Source of the DNA: Anaeramoeba flamelloides
Taxonomy: Eukaryota > Metamonada > Anaeramoebidae
Direction of reading: 5' to 3'
Assembly (NCBI GenBank): GCA_027625915.1
Contig: JANTQA010000012.1
Location: 3,565,001 to 3,629,000, forward strand
Length of the DNA: 64,000 nt
This document shows, in pieces, positions 48,501-59,800 of the stretch (the first letter of the stretch is position 1; each line of letters starts with the position of its first letter). Position numbers and translations under genes: made by a program. A model generated the notes under the pieces. It was not told where the DNA came from. It did no database searches and saw nothing but the letters and a program-made list of their open reading frames with translations.

Positions 48501-49649
48501 CCGATATTATTCAAAATAAAGACTCATTATTTATTTTTTCATTGGTTAATGATAAAGAAATTTATGACTTTTTATTGAAATTTCTAAACAAAAATTTAGA
48601 AATTGGGGGAAGTGTTGTAGAGTGTCATAGAGTACCTTCAAGTGCCGAGGTTTTCCAAAATTCAAAAGAATGGAGAAAAATCTAAGATTTAACCCAATTC
48701 TTTCAAATTCTGGAAAACCTAATGGAAAGTGCCTAGGTTTTTTTTAATTTGAGAAATAAACTGAAAAGTTATAAAATTTTCAGTTTATTTCAAAAATTAA
48801 AAAAAACCTAACGGCTGTAAGAGGAAATTAATTTCCTCCCTTCAAAATAAAAAAAAATTGAAATTAAATGCTTTATAAATACAAATTGAGACATTTTAAA
48901 AAAGTGTGCCAAAAAATATTTTCAAAAATACCTTTAAAACAGTAAACAAACCCCAAACCCATTTTAAGGATATTTTAAAAAAAATATTTTATAACACTTT
49001 TTTAAAAACGACTTTGTCCGATTACCAAAAAGGGAAATTGATCCAAAAATTTTTTTATATTTTTTTGAATTTAGTAGTATTTATGAAAAAAATTTTTTTT
49101 CGGAGAAAATTTTCTATTCTTAAAACATAACAAAAGGATTTAAGGAATTCTCTTTCACTAAAACGTAATTCTTTTTTTTTTTTTTTCACAACTTTTTCTA
49201 TTTTTTTTATTTGCGCTTGTGCTAACTACAAAAATAATAGGTATTTTAAATTATTTGAAAAACATATGAAAAATAGTTTCCTTGATAAACTTCCAAAACC
49301 TCTCCAAAAAATTGATGACAAAGAAGAAGGAATGGGTATGTATTTTTAATTTTCTCTTTCAAATTTTTGTTTTGAAACAATGTTTTCATTCCTCCTTTAT
49401 TTTCTCTTTTTCAACCACAAACCCATATTCAACTTTAAATTCTTTCCAAATTTTCCTTTTTTCAAAATCATAGTTGCAAAACCTGACGTAAATAATTATG
49501 TAGCATGTAAAATTAATGAAGATCTAGGCGAAGTCCAATTTTTAGAAGCTGACACTTTTAACTTGACTTTAAAAAAAGATGATTCTTATATAATTAATTA
49601 TGATCATATTAAACCTTTTATCCAGAGCAATAAGGTTTCTTTAATATAA
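45550..49649 (+). CDS. SLD5: GINS complex subunit SLD5
   Basis: SLD5 (GINS4) is part of the GINS tetramer of the CMG replicative helicase. Three exons fit in phase: 45550-45914, 49241-49335 and 49474-49649, giving 211 residues (human 223). Exon 1 has the SLD5 A-domain: FIQAWTNEKNSPEIFPYE, then EVERLNYLLRSYLRMRLDKI and EKYPVHIL, the most conserved part of the family, and LSKEEQQFL. Exon 2 continues YFKLFEKHMKNSFLDKLP. Exon 3 holds the B-domain: AKPDVNNYVACKI, then a C-terminal DSYIINYDHIKPFIQSNKVSLI-type end in which the ILPYxxI-like core and final hydrophobic tail are kept. Intron 1 is 3326 bp, far longer than its neighbours, because it contains a decayed LINE and two foldback insertions; splice sites GTAACT and TAATAG remain intact. 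Confidence 0.92.
46630..46900. repeat. Dispersed repeat shared with 16325-16580
   Basis: The words ACTGATAAATTC, AATTTTTAG followed by TTCAATTT, and an AAAGAAT-TTTGAAG block occur in the same order in both places. This copy has an open frame of about 60 codons, but the other copy does not keep it. It lies upstream of the reverse-transcriptase remnant and may be the 5' part of the same LINE family. Confidence 0.4.
48227..48425. mobile_element. Foldback element E inserted in the LINE remnant
   Basis: About 200 bp between two LINE-like coding segments. It runs from GTGTCTTAGAGTGCCGTGGA to CCTAACGGCGCC. Inverted pairs are AAAGAATAGAGTAAAATC/GATTTAACTCAATTCTTTT, and AATGTAAAGAAAATT/AATTTTCTTTACATT near the right side. 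Closest relative in the window is 48613-48818. Confidence 0.6.
48613..48818. mobile_element. Foldback element E, second insertion
   Basis: Shares with 48227-48425 the left words TAGAGTGTCATAGAGTACC and GCCGAGGTTTTCC, the pair AAAGAATGGAGAAAAATC/GATTTAACCCAATTCTTTC, and the right end AAAACCTAACGGC. The inner arms AAATAAACTGAAAA and TTTTCAGTTTATTT are perfectly complementary. Confidence 0.6.
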
Positions 49650-51702
49650 GTTGTTTCGATTTTTTTTTTCTTTTTTTTTTTTCGCTGTTATTCAAAATGC
49701 AAATGGGATCAAAATTTCATCACTTTTTCTTCTTTTTTTAAAAATAATTTCACATTTATAATTTATCATTAAAGTGAAGGTAAATGATTTTGGATTGACT
49801 TTTTGAATGTGGTTAATTCAAATACAATTAGACACATATTTTTCAGTTAATTTTAAAATCATAGTAATATACAATATTTCAACTAAAATGCCATTTTTTT
49901 CTCATTTAGAATTTAAACACCAGTATCTTTTTTTTTATATTCTATATTTAATTTTCTTATAAATTTGATTAATACCTTTTTTTAGATATTAAACATATCT
50001 TATATAGAGAAAGAAACTTTGGTTTTTTATTTTATTTTTACTTGGTTATTTTTAATTTTTTTTTTTTTTTTTATATTTCATCTTTAAATGAGAAATAATT
50101 CTTTAATAAAAGTTTAGCCATAAAAAAAAAATTAAATAAAATGATTCCGGATTTAAAATTTACTGCTTCTTGAAAGTGAAAAATGAAGCAAAAATCTGAT
50201 TTCGATAAAACCTGACTTACCTTCAATGCTCTTTTTCAAAATGAATTATTGTTTTTAAAAATTTAGATACATTTTACCCACTTCTTGGAAATGTTCAAAA
50301 TTCAGCGTAATTTCAAATTATATAAAAAAATTTATTTTTGTTGAAAAAAATCCTAATTTATTATTGTTTGTGAAAGGAAGTGAACAAAAATGTTCTTTAT
50401 TAAGAAAACCCACCAGTTCAGGAATAACTTTTTCAAAATAAGAATCTTTTCAAATTAAAATTCCATTAATTATATTAGACATACAAAATAAAATTACTTC
50501 CATTATTTACGGCACATTTTGAATCAATTTTCTCATTTTGTTTTACAAAAAAATCTAATTTTTTGATTCAAAGAATAAACCAAATCAAATTTTCTCGTTT
50601 TATTTACCAAAAAAAATATGAGAAAAACCACCAAGCCATTAAATTAAAAATTATCCCAAAATACTTATTTTAAAAACTGAAAAATTCAATTTTAAACCGA
50701 AAGAAATACTTTTTTAATTTGATTATTTTTAATCAATAAAAAATAACTCAATCTTAATTATTTCATTGGGTTGGTAATATCACCAAAGATTTAAATGTAT
50801 CAAATAGGTTTTACTATTAATTCTCTATTTTAAAAAGTTTTTCAGAAAAATCAAACTAATTTCCTTTAATAATTCTTCAAAAAAAAAAATATAATGAATA
50901 TTATCAAATAAACTGATTTAAATACAAATTCATTATTTCCCTAATAAAAAAACTTTTTTTATAACATCTATATAACATTTTGATAACAAAATTTCCTTTT
51001 ATATGATGATTTTTTCAATATTTTTTGAAAAAATATTCTTATAACGGACTTATAACATGTTATCAATTTTATAACACATTTTATAACAACCATTTATGTT
51101 ACAAAAGTTTTTATTATAAAATTTTATAACATTTTTTACGTTTATAACACGTTTACAACAAATTTTTTTTATTAGGGTTATACTGTAAATATTGGAAAAA
51201 AAAATATTTACTTAATCTTTTAAATGACAAAAAATTTAAAAAATTATCGAAATAATAAAAGATCAATTTTTTGAGATCTTCTATTTTTCAATATTTGATT
51301 TATTTTTCTTGTATTGTTAAAATAAGATCAGATTTTAAATGTTATTTGTGCCTAAATTATCATAAATTACTAAAAATGAGATTTTTCCGAAAAATAAAAA
51401 TGTTTGGCTAATTTTTTGTTTACTAATTTGATGAAAAAATTTCAATAAAAAAATAAACAGACTTTTTGTTATGACAAATTAATAGAAAAAAAATGAATTC
51501 TTATAATAAATGATTATTCATTTCTCTAAAGTTGATAAACAAACTTTTTTTATCAAGTGTAATTTATTGAATCATAGTAAAAACCTTTGTTCAATTAACT
51601 CTGGGAAAAAAAATTCATAAAGATTAAATAGTACCTTAACATTTACAAATTGCTGTAACTCATTTTTTCACTTTTTTTCTTCGGTCAAAAACAACAAAAA
51701 AA
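49650..51702. other. Intergenic region between SLD5 and VPS36
   Basis: No gene is supported in these 2 kb. The only structure noted is a cluster of TATAAC words at 50960-51165, listed separately. The 100 bp before VPS36 should contain its promoter, but no motif stands out from the AT-rich background. Confidence 0.5.
50960..51165. repeat. Cluster of TTATAACA words
   Basis: Within about 205 bases the word TATAAC appears about eight times, mostly on the plus strand and mostly as TTATAACA or TATAACAT, at irregular spacing of 10-35 bases, with related GATAACA and TTACAACA variants between. It may be an old tandem repeat or a cluster of binding sites. Confidence 0.5.
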
Positions 51703-53692
51703 ATGTCTTTCTTTGAAAAATTACACTTCCAAACAAACAAAAACTTACCACAACTATTTTCAACAGAGTTACAACTCCACCATTGTTCTGATGTTTTGAT
51801 CGGTTATACTGGCAAACAAAAGTACAAAAAAAAGGCAACCTTGATTTTGACTTCACACCGGCTCTTATGGACAACAATTAAAAAAAAAAAAGTTTCAGGA
51901 GAATATATCCCATTATCAAAGGTGAATGAAATCCAAGACCCCAAATCCAGAAAGTCAAAAATCAAAAAAATAAATTTTACAACTTTCATACAAAACACAA
52001 AAGTGAAGAAAAAAAAAAGTTCAAAATCAACAGATGATCTTGTGGTCACTTTAAGTTTTAAATCACCACAAAACGAATTCTTAGAAAAGTTCCACAAGGC
52101 TTTAAAAGAAAAAGTTTGGGCTCCAAAACCCAAAAAAGAAACGGTGGGTTTGTTAGGCACAACCGCAAGATCTCACAACACCAATAAGCCAAGTCTCACA
52201 ATTGGCATTTCAGGTTTGCTGGCACGAGAAGAGAAAAAAAAAATCCAAACAACAAATACACTTTCACAGGCTTTCACCGATCTGGACTCCTTGATGCAGT
52301 CAGCAAAAGAAATGGTGCAAATTGCAGAAAAATTTGCACTTCGATATAAAAGAGCCAAGGAAGAAGAGGAAAAAGAAAAATTATGGAAAGAACAACAAAA
52401 AAAAAATTTGGGAATGGGCTCTGGGATGGGTACTGGATTAGGAATTGGATCAGGAATTGGATCGGGTATTGGTACCGAATCTGGAATTGGATCGGGAATT
52501 GGATCGGGAATAGGCATTGGTTCAGGTCTTGGAATTGGCTCGGGTATGGGAATTGGAATACCCCGAAGCTCTGATATCAGCTCAGGAAGAATGACAAGAA
52601 TGGGATCTGGGTTTGGATCAGGAATTGGTTTAGGAATGCCAACTACAAACCAAAGAACCCAAATACCGACATCATCAAAAAATATACCAAACAAAACACC
52701 TTCCACTTCTGAGATGCTAGAATTTGATGAAATATTGTTTAGTGTTGGTATTAAGAATCCTGTCACAAAAAAAGGAGTTAGCTCTAATCAATATTACAAA
52801 AAGCTTGCAAAAGAAATTGCTACCTTTGTCGCAAAATTTATTGAAAAAATGGGTGGAATGATTACCGTTATTGACACTTATTGTCTATTTAATCGCGCAA
52901 GAGGTAAATTCTATCCTATATTCTTTTCTTTTCTTTTCTTTTTTTTTTGTTTTCTTCTTTGGGTTCTTATTTGACTCCTTATCACCATTTTTCAAAAAGG
53001 TGTGATCAAAAAAGTTTTCAAAATTCTCTGTAAAAATCAGGACGAACTTCAATAGACCCATTTTAGAATTAATTTTTAAAAAAATATTTGATCACAGTTT
53101 TTTAAAACAACACTCTTTTTGGGCGCTTTATGAAATTAATTTTTTTCTCAATACCAAATTATTAATTATTTGTTTTTTTTTTTAATGTGTGTTTAAATTA
53201 GGAACCGAATTAATTTCCCCTGAAGATCTTGTGAAGGCTTGTAAACAATTTCAAAAATTAGGATTAGGGTTAAAACTGCATAAATTTGATAGTGGAGTCT
53301 TAGTTATCAGAAACGATTTTGAAGATGACTCTACAATTGCCAAGAAGATCCTTAAATTAATCCAAACTCATGGACCAATTACCCCATTTGAAACAGCAAT
53401 GATGCTAAAAATACCAATCAATTTAGCTAAAGAATATTTGCTAACATCAGAAAGAGAGAAATACTTGTGCAGAGACGACTCACTTGATCTGGTTTTTTAT
53501 GAAAACTTTTTTTTAATTGAAAATTATGATTATGAAAAATTAGAGAATTTTTTAAAAAACCCTAAACTGTCTATTGAAAAATCTAACATTCAAATGTCAA
53601 GTTCCAAATCAAATCAAAATCAAAAAACAAGAAAGACTAATAATTCTAAAAAAAAAATATCAAAAACAAATGATGAATGGGAATTACTTTAA
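51703..53692 (+). CDS. VPS36: ESCRT-II subunit VPS36
   Basis: VPS36 links ESCRT-II to ubiquitinated cargo and endosomal phosphoinositides during multivesicular body formation. Two exons (51703-52903 and 53202-53692) join in phase to give 563 residues. The N-terminal GLUE/PH-like domain (about 1-140) has YTGKQKYKKKATLILTSHRL and LVVTLSFKSPQNEFLEKFHKAL. A helical region follows (TLSQAFTDLDSLMQSAKEMV). The EAP30-type core begins near 335 (LEFDEILFSVGIKNPVTKKG) and runs through IATFVAKFIEKMGGMITVIDTYCLFNRARG across the splice into TELISPEDLVKACKQFQKLGLGLKLHKFDSGVLVI, then a winged helix with GPITPFETAMML. It is longer than human VPS36 (386) because of a Gly-Ile/Met-Ser repeat (about 238-310) and a basic Ser/Asn/Lys tail. 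The donor is GTAAAT and the acceptor TTAG. Confidence 0.95.
52414..52640 (+). repeat. In-frame glycine-rich (GSGIG) coding repeat in VPS36
   Basis: Roughly 75 codons of imperfect GGNATTGGNTCNGG units encode GSGIGSGIG, GIGSGLG and GSGMGIG motifs between the helical linker and the ESCRT core. Unit-to-unit synonymous variation (GGA, GGG, GGT, GGC) shows selection on protein rather than recent slippage. Confidence 0.75.
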
Positions 53693-55185
53693 TCGATTCA
53701 CAGTTTTTTTGTGTTGATTGATTAATGATAAATTATTTTTATTTTGGCATATTTTTGTTGTTTTATTGTTTTTTTTTTATTTTTTTCCTTTTTTGTTTCT
53801 TGATTTTTTTTTTTATTTCCCCTTCACACTTATACAAATGAAAATGATTTAAAGATTAGTTAAAATAATGCAATATTTTTATTTTTAATCTAGCAAAAAT
53901 ATTTCATTTCATATCGAAATTTTATGTACATAAATTTTAAGGTGTCTTAAATTTCCTTTTCAAATAATAACCCCTTTTAAATATATATTATTAATAAACA
54001 ATTATTTTCTATTTATTTTTTGTTTTTGAAATCAAAAAATTATTTTTAAAAGTTAAATTTTTAAAAAAATAAATAAGGAATTTGGGTGATTTTTCATAAC
54101 ATAAATTTGATAAATATTGATAGGTTCAATATTAGTAAAGAAAATATTTGGATCATTTTTTGAATTCAACTATTAGATGAATATATTTATCAACAATTTA
54201 TAAACAATCATTTGTTAAAATTGAAATCATCTATCTTTTAAAAAAATATTTGTAAATATTACTTTTAAAATAAAAATTATAAACTATTCCCCAGTCAAGG
54301 GGGACCAGTTGTGGAGGGTGAATTACATTTGTTTAAAGGATTTGTATGGATTTTAGAATAAAAATATTTATTTTGGAAATTCAAAAATTAAAATCATTTT
54401 TTCACATTATTGCACATTTTTTTTGACAAATATTTTTTTTGAAAGGTAATTCATTTTCAAATTTTTTTTTTATTGCCAAGATTGAGAGTCACTTGGCAAA
54501 ATGGGTGTTATTCTAATGTTATTGAAACCAATAAAAACGGTTTTATAATAATAATTTTGATTCCGATTGGAATTTTATTTGATTTTCAATTGAAGATCAA
54601 AATGAACATTGTTGTTTTTCTCAATATGTTCCATAAGAATTTGTGTTTTTTCAATTTTTAAGAAAATCTATTGATTTCTATAATTTTATTTCAGATTTGG
54701 ATATCAATTATTCTCGGATGTTTATTATTTTACTTATTTCTTTATTTCATCTTCAAAGTTCATTTATAAAAAATAATTGATATTTGAAAAAAATACTGGT
54801 CCCCTTTTATTGAAACTAAGTATAGTAGTGAAAAAAATACCTGATATGAAAAAAAAATCTATTACAAGATTTTTAATTGTGAATATTAAGTAAATTGTTG
54901 TGTAATTGTTATGATTTAAAATCAAATCCTTTTTATAAATAACCAATTTTTTTATTAATTGAGTAATAGACTTGCCTAAAGTTCATTAAAGAAAGGTGTA
55001 TATTGAATACTCAATTTATTGCTTGATAGGAAAAATAAATCTAAATATTTTACAAAATAATAGAATTTTAAAGGAGTTTGCTCTGAATTTAGAAAAGGGT
55101 TAAAAATTTTATTCTTGTTTTTTCTATTGCTCAATAACTATTTAAAGTAAATTTAAGGTTTATCCTGCGGAAATTTGAAATAAGA
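53693..55185. other. Intergenic region after VPS36
   Basis: No gene is supported. Dispersed repeat H copy 2 occupies about 54815-55280. The 62-codon frame at 54473-54661 starts with a near-cognate codon and is not family-like. A less AT-rich phrase at 54290-54325 (CCCCAGTCAAGGGGGACCAG) has an inner CCCC/GGGG pairing but no wider structure. Confidence 0.5.
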
Positions 55186-55280
55186 TTATCTGATATCGGG
55201 TGTTGACTTGTTATTTTGGTTCTTAGCTGATTGATCTTGGGCTTGGTATTGGCTTCGAGAGAGGTTCAAAAAGTCCATTT
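54815..55280. repeat. Dispersed repeat family H, copy 2
   Basis: Colinear with 38165-38500 over about 300 bases. Its right part overlaps the left arm of the inverted duplication described at 55150-55720. Confidence 0.5.
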
Positions 55281-55720
55281 TTGACAGATATATGTTTTTT
55301 TTTCTATAAATATAAATCGAAGAGTCTAAAGTTAATTATTATAAGCTATAATAAATTTTGGATTTTTGAGTTCCCATTGAAATTTTTTATTTACCTTTTT
55401 TGACAATTAACCAAATGAAAAAATAAAATTTTTTTAAAAAGCTCCCAATAAAACCAAACACAAATAAAAAGTTCAATTAAAAACCTATGAGTCACAAAAT
55501 TTATAACTTAAGTTCAGTGTTTTAGTCTTACACCCTTAAATTCCGATTTTGGAAAAAAAAAACTAAATAAATTGTCAAATATAGCCTTTTTGAGCAACTC
55601 TCAAAACCCATACCAAGCACAAGATCGATCAGCAAAGAACCAAAATATAAAGTCAACACCCGATACCATACAACCACTTTACAAATTTCAGGCATTTAAT
55701 CCTTTTCAAGATTTAGAAAA
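55150..55720. repeat. Imperfect inverted duplication carrying a short coding-like segment
   Basis: About 125 bases at 55150-55275 read on the minus strand match about 125 bases at 55588-55715 on the plus strand. Both arms read through as related peptides: MDFLNLSRSQYQAQDQSAKN on the minus arm (55278 down, ending at a stop at 55186, 30 codons) and FLSNSQNPYQAQDRSAKNQN on the plus arm. At the plus arm the start-codon position reads ATA. The spacer is about 300 bases. The plus arm ends about 70 bp upstream of the B-box gene. It could be a duplicated first exon that was inverted. Confidence 0.6.
55186..55278 (-). CDS. Short ORF (30 codons) in the inverted duplication, possible first exon or relic
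   Basis: ATG at 55278 opens a Gln/Asn-rich 30-residue frame whose sequence is preserved, with mostly conservative changes, in the inverted arm at 55588-55680. Length is too short for a gene by itself; it may be the first exon of a gene reading leftwards, or a decayed copy. No downstream exon was found. Confidence 0.3.
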   Translation of the reverse strand: MDFLNLSRSQYQAQDQSAKNQNNKSTPDIR

Positions 55721-55786
55721 TAAGAAAATTGACAAAAATTTTTTTGACATTTTTTGAAATAATTCCAAAAAAAATTTTTTTGTTTA

Positions 55787-56836
55787 ATGACTTCTTTAGA
55801 GAACGAAAATGAAAAAAAAGAATTTGAGTCAGAACTGATCCTACCCAACAACCAAGATACAGAACAAAAACCAATAACCAACATTCAAAAAAAAAAAAAA
55901 CAAAGTTTTCCTATTGAAACTTTAAAAGAAAAGGAAAAGGAAAAGGAAAAAGAAAAAGAAACAAAAAACGAAAAAAATTATCCTACTGAAGATCCAAATA
56001 TAAGTGTCCCTGTTGAACAATTCATCGAAAAAGAACAACAAACCGAAAAAGAAAAAGAAAAAGAAAATGAAAATGAAAATGAAAAGCCAAGCTTCCCAAA
56101 ATGTTCAGATTGTGATGAAGAAACTTCACATTGGTTTTGTCATTTTTGTAACCAGTATTTTTGTGACAAATGCAACCAACAAAACCACCCAACAAAATTT
56201 TTGCAAGAAAAGCATAAAGTCGTGTTAGTGGCATCTCTAACACAATTCCAACCAATTTCAAAACCCAAAAAAACAAGCCCAAAATCAGTTTTAATTGAAG
56301 ACAATTGTATCATAAAAGAAAACAAATTGTTTTTTCAAGAAAATAGGGCGAATAATATAAGTTTTAGTACCGACAAACAAACAATTACTTTAAGCAATAT
56401 TATTACGATCTGTCACAAAAAAATATTCCAAAAAGGGAAGCACAGAATCCTGATTACACTCAAAGACTTTCCTAAGGGCAGAAACAAAACTTGGAATTCG
56501 TTACAAATAGGGTTTGTGAATCAAAAACAGATGGAGAATTTCTTAAACAATAAGAAACTTGCTGAAACATTTTGGTTCCGTTCGTTTTGTAATAGATTAG
56601 GGTTAGTTTCAAGTGGCCGTGGTAAAGGTTATGGTGTGCTTTCAAGTTTTGGTTCTCCTCTGCAAACAAATGACGTTGTTGCAATAACACTTGACATGGA
56701 GGAAAGGCACTTTCAATTAGAGATCAACAACTTAAGCTATGGTGTGGTTTTCGACAATTTACCAGAATCACTTTGTCTATTTATTTCTTCTTCAGGCGTT
56801 GCAACAAAGCTGTCTATATCTTTTGAGGAGAATTAG
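55787..56836 (+). CDS. B-box zinc finger and SPRY-like domain protein
   Basis: An intronless 349-residue gene with ATG at 55787. Residues 1-100 are low complexity with Lys-Glu and Glu-Asn runs. A B-box zinc finger follows at about 106-145: CSDCDEETSHWFCHFCNQYF, then CDKC, and NHPTKFLQEKH, with Cys/His spacing as in TRIM proteins. Residues about 205-348 resemble a SPRY/B30.2-type beta sandwich: GKHRILITLKDF, WNSLQIGFVN, SGRGKGYGVLSSFGSPLQTN, DVVAITLDMEERHFQLEINN and a YGVVFDNLPESLCLFISSSG end. No RING finger precedes the B-box, so it is not by itself a ubiquitin ligase. B-box plus SPRY proteins serve as protein-binding adaptors; a specific partner is unknown. Confidence 0.8.
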   Translation: MTSLENENEKKEFESELILPNNQDTEQKPITNIQKKKKQSFPIETLKEKEKEKEKEKETKNEKNYPTEDPNISVPVEQFIEKEQQTEKEKEKENENENEKPSFPKCSDCDEETSHWFCHFCNQYFCDKCNQQNHPTKFLQEKHKVVLVASLTQFQPISKPKKTSPKSVLIEDNCIIKENKLFFQENRANNISFSTDKQTITLSNIITICHKKIFQKGKHRILITLKDFPKGRNKTWNSLQIGFVNQKQMENFLNNKKLAETFWFRSFCNRLGLVSSGRGKGYGVLSSFGSPLQTNDVVAITLDMEERHFQLEINNLSYGVVFDNLPESLCLFISSSGVATKLSISFEEN

Positions 56837-59800
56837 CAAACCAATTAGGCTATTTCCAAAAAAGAGTGGCAAATTTTTTTTTACATATCTTTATTAAACC
56901 CAATCCAAATCAAAATATTTAAATCTACAAAATTATTATTAATAATTTATTGATAATAATAATAATCCAATTGATTTGTTAGTATGAAACAACATAAATA
57001 AAAGATATGATAATTCTTGATCTTAGTTTTATATGATATTTTTCAAGGGTTGAAAATTACTAGGTATTATTTTCTTTTTGATCTAAATAATTGTTTTCCA
57101 AAGAGGTTTAATCTTGACAAAATTTCCAATAGAATGGAAAACCTATTACTGTATTTTTTTGTTTAAAAAATTGTTTGAACCTTTAATATAAAACCTGTTT
57201 TTTTCTTAAATTGTGTGTACCTATTTTTCTCCAAAAACAGCTTATTTTTTTCTTCATTTTTTGTGAAATATTTTGAAATATATACAATTTATAATATATA
57301 TCATAGCCATTGATTCAATCAGCATTAATATTCCTCTTAATTTGATATTATCGTTTTCACCAATAGAACTAATCCAATGATGATCTCAATAAAATATAAA
57401 AAAAAAAAAATTACCACTTTTTTGGAAATACCTTCTTGTCAATGTTTTCAACTTAAAATGGTATTTCAATATTGTAAATGTTGTTTATTTTTTTCTTCTG
57501 AAAAGAAAAAAATTTATTACATCGTAATTACTTTTTTCTGATTTTCATTTTTCTGATCAAAATGGTTTATTTAATTACAGATTAAGATAAAAAGAAAATT
57601 TTCAATGTAAAGTCATTTCCGAAAAAATGATGACTTTACATTATATTTTAACATCAAAAATTGATTATTTTACAAAATTTTGACTTTTGAAACTGTTTGG
57701 GGAGGGGGGAGTAGGGAGTTAAAAGTGTTTGAAGGTACTTTAAAGGATCAAAACCTGATAAAAGTCATTTAATTTTTTTTTAATGAAATTTATCATAAAT
57801 CAACTTTACTATTAATGTTGTTATTCCTTTACACATAAACCAAAATTCCAAATTTTTGAAACAGTTAAAATATTCAAAAAATAACAGCAATACAACAGTT
57901 TCATTTAATTTGGAAATGATTTTAATTATTTGAAATATATTTTATACATTTTTTGTCTTTTTTTTTTCAATTTTTTCATTACATTTTTCCAATTATTTAT
58001 ATGTGTTTTATTCGATTAATTTTTTTTTCAAATTATTGATATTTGGTTAAAGCTGGGTTTTTTTAATTCGAAAAACTGATCCAAAAATAGTTGTTCATTT
58101 ATTTTTTTTGAACTATCAATAATTTTTACTTATATTTCAATAAATTTAGAAATGGAGTTTCTCACTGGAAGATATTTATATCCAAATAAGTATATTTTCA
58201 AATAAGTATCCAATAATAAACTTTATAATATATTAATAATCTAGTTTCTAAAAAAAAAAAATAATTTTTAAGGGAGTAATCATTTTTAAAAATAAAATGA
58301 ATTCTTGTAAAGATCTCTGAATTTTTTTTTTTTTTATAATTTGTGTTTCGACTTATGAAATGGATGAGTTGACCTCATTTAAACAGTTTATTGATTTGAG
58401 TCTCTTTTTTGAAATTCAAAATTTACATGCTTTCAATATAAAACGAAAAAAAGGAAACTATTATTTTGTTTAAGAATTAAGATAATTCTTGAAAATGGAA
58501 AAACATTTTTTTCGTTTTATGTTGGAAAGTATTGATTTTGAAAGCAAATTTTTTATTTGGTTTCTTTTTCTTTGATTACTATTTCAATTCAAATCTCAAC
58601 CAATAAAACTAATTGTGGTATAGGTGATTCAATAAATGAATATTCAGTAGAAGCTTAACTACAGTTTATCAATTAAATTGAGATCTATTATGCAAAAAAA
58701 TTTTTTCTTTAAGGTTTTGAAAAAGTTGCTTTTGGTGTTCAAAAAATGAAAAAAAATTGTAAAAAAATTTTTTTAACAAATTGTTTGGTCTTATTCACAA
58801 GAATCCTTATAACTATTCAATTCATTTTTGGCAGAAAAAAAAAATGATTTTGAATTTTGAGGATAAAATTAACTAATTCCCAAATATCTTCAAGAAAATT
58901 TTATAATGAAAAAACGAATTTTGTCTTAATACAAAAACAAAAGTTCCATAGTAAAATTTTTTACCTGACTTTAAAATGTTTATTATTATATCTATCATTT
59001 ATAAAAATACAATTATTTTTTAACTGGTTGAATATATCAATTTTTTCAGTTAACCAAAAGTTTTATCTCAAAAAAGAGAAAAAAATCTTGATATTAATAT
59101 TACTGGTAACAAAGAAATGGTATAGTATAATAATAATCAAAATTGCAATAAATGGGGAAAAAAACTAGATAAATTGTGAGAGAAAAAAAGAATTTAATGG
59201 TTTTCTTTTTCAGAAAAAATGGAAAAAAAAAAATTGTTCTCACTAAACAAATTTTCTTTTATCGCTTTCTTAGTCGATCAGAATTTTTTGACACTTGAAA
59301 TAGACAAAATTTGTATGTAGAGAATACTTCCAATAACATATTTTAAAATTTTGCCTTATTGTCGTAGAAGACTGTTTCCTTAATAAAATTATTTTTTTTC
59401 ACATTAGTTTTATTTTTTAATTAAATATTGAACTTATAAAAAGCAAGATGAGGAAAAAATATAGAGTATTCTTTAGTCAGAATAACCCCTTAAATTAGCA
59501 ATTAAACTAAAATAAAGGGAATTATCCATAAGTTCATGGTTGTTTTTTTTTCAATCCAAAAAAAAAAAAAATACACTTCATGATTTCCTAAAAAAAAAAA
59601 AAAAAAAAAAAAACACTAGACATATCTCAAGACTAGCTTTTATGAAAGAACAAGTTATTTTAAATAATGAATATTTCTTAACAAAACTTATTCTATTTGA
59701 TAAAACTTTTGAATTTGGAACTTATTGGAATAAAAAATAAAATATAAATTGTATTTAAGGCTTTTAATTTTTCATTTTTGCTGAATAAATTTTTTTTTAA

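Larger units (their letters stand above)
46938..48818 (+). mobile_element. Decayed LINE (non-LTR retrotransposon) in SLD5 intron 1
   Basis: The sequence keeps a recognisable reverse-transcriptase trace on the plus strand. A PLLFGFISHFL segment (the family's SPLLFN region) precedes the active-site block MFADDLILI at 47521-47547, followed by KYLGIWFEKEKHL near 47660 (the thumb-side YLG motif of LINEs). An open stretch at about 47885-48226 contains EAKLDQARIPIYKRRYKLKK, typical of LINE C-termini. A further coding-like piece lies at 48430-48610. Several stops and frame shifts separate these parts, so it is inactive. Two foldback elements (48227-48425, 48613-48818) are inserted into or at the end of it. 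The 5' limit is uncertain. It is in the same orientation as SLD5. Confidence 0.75.
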
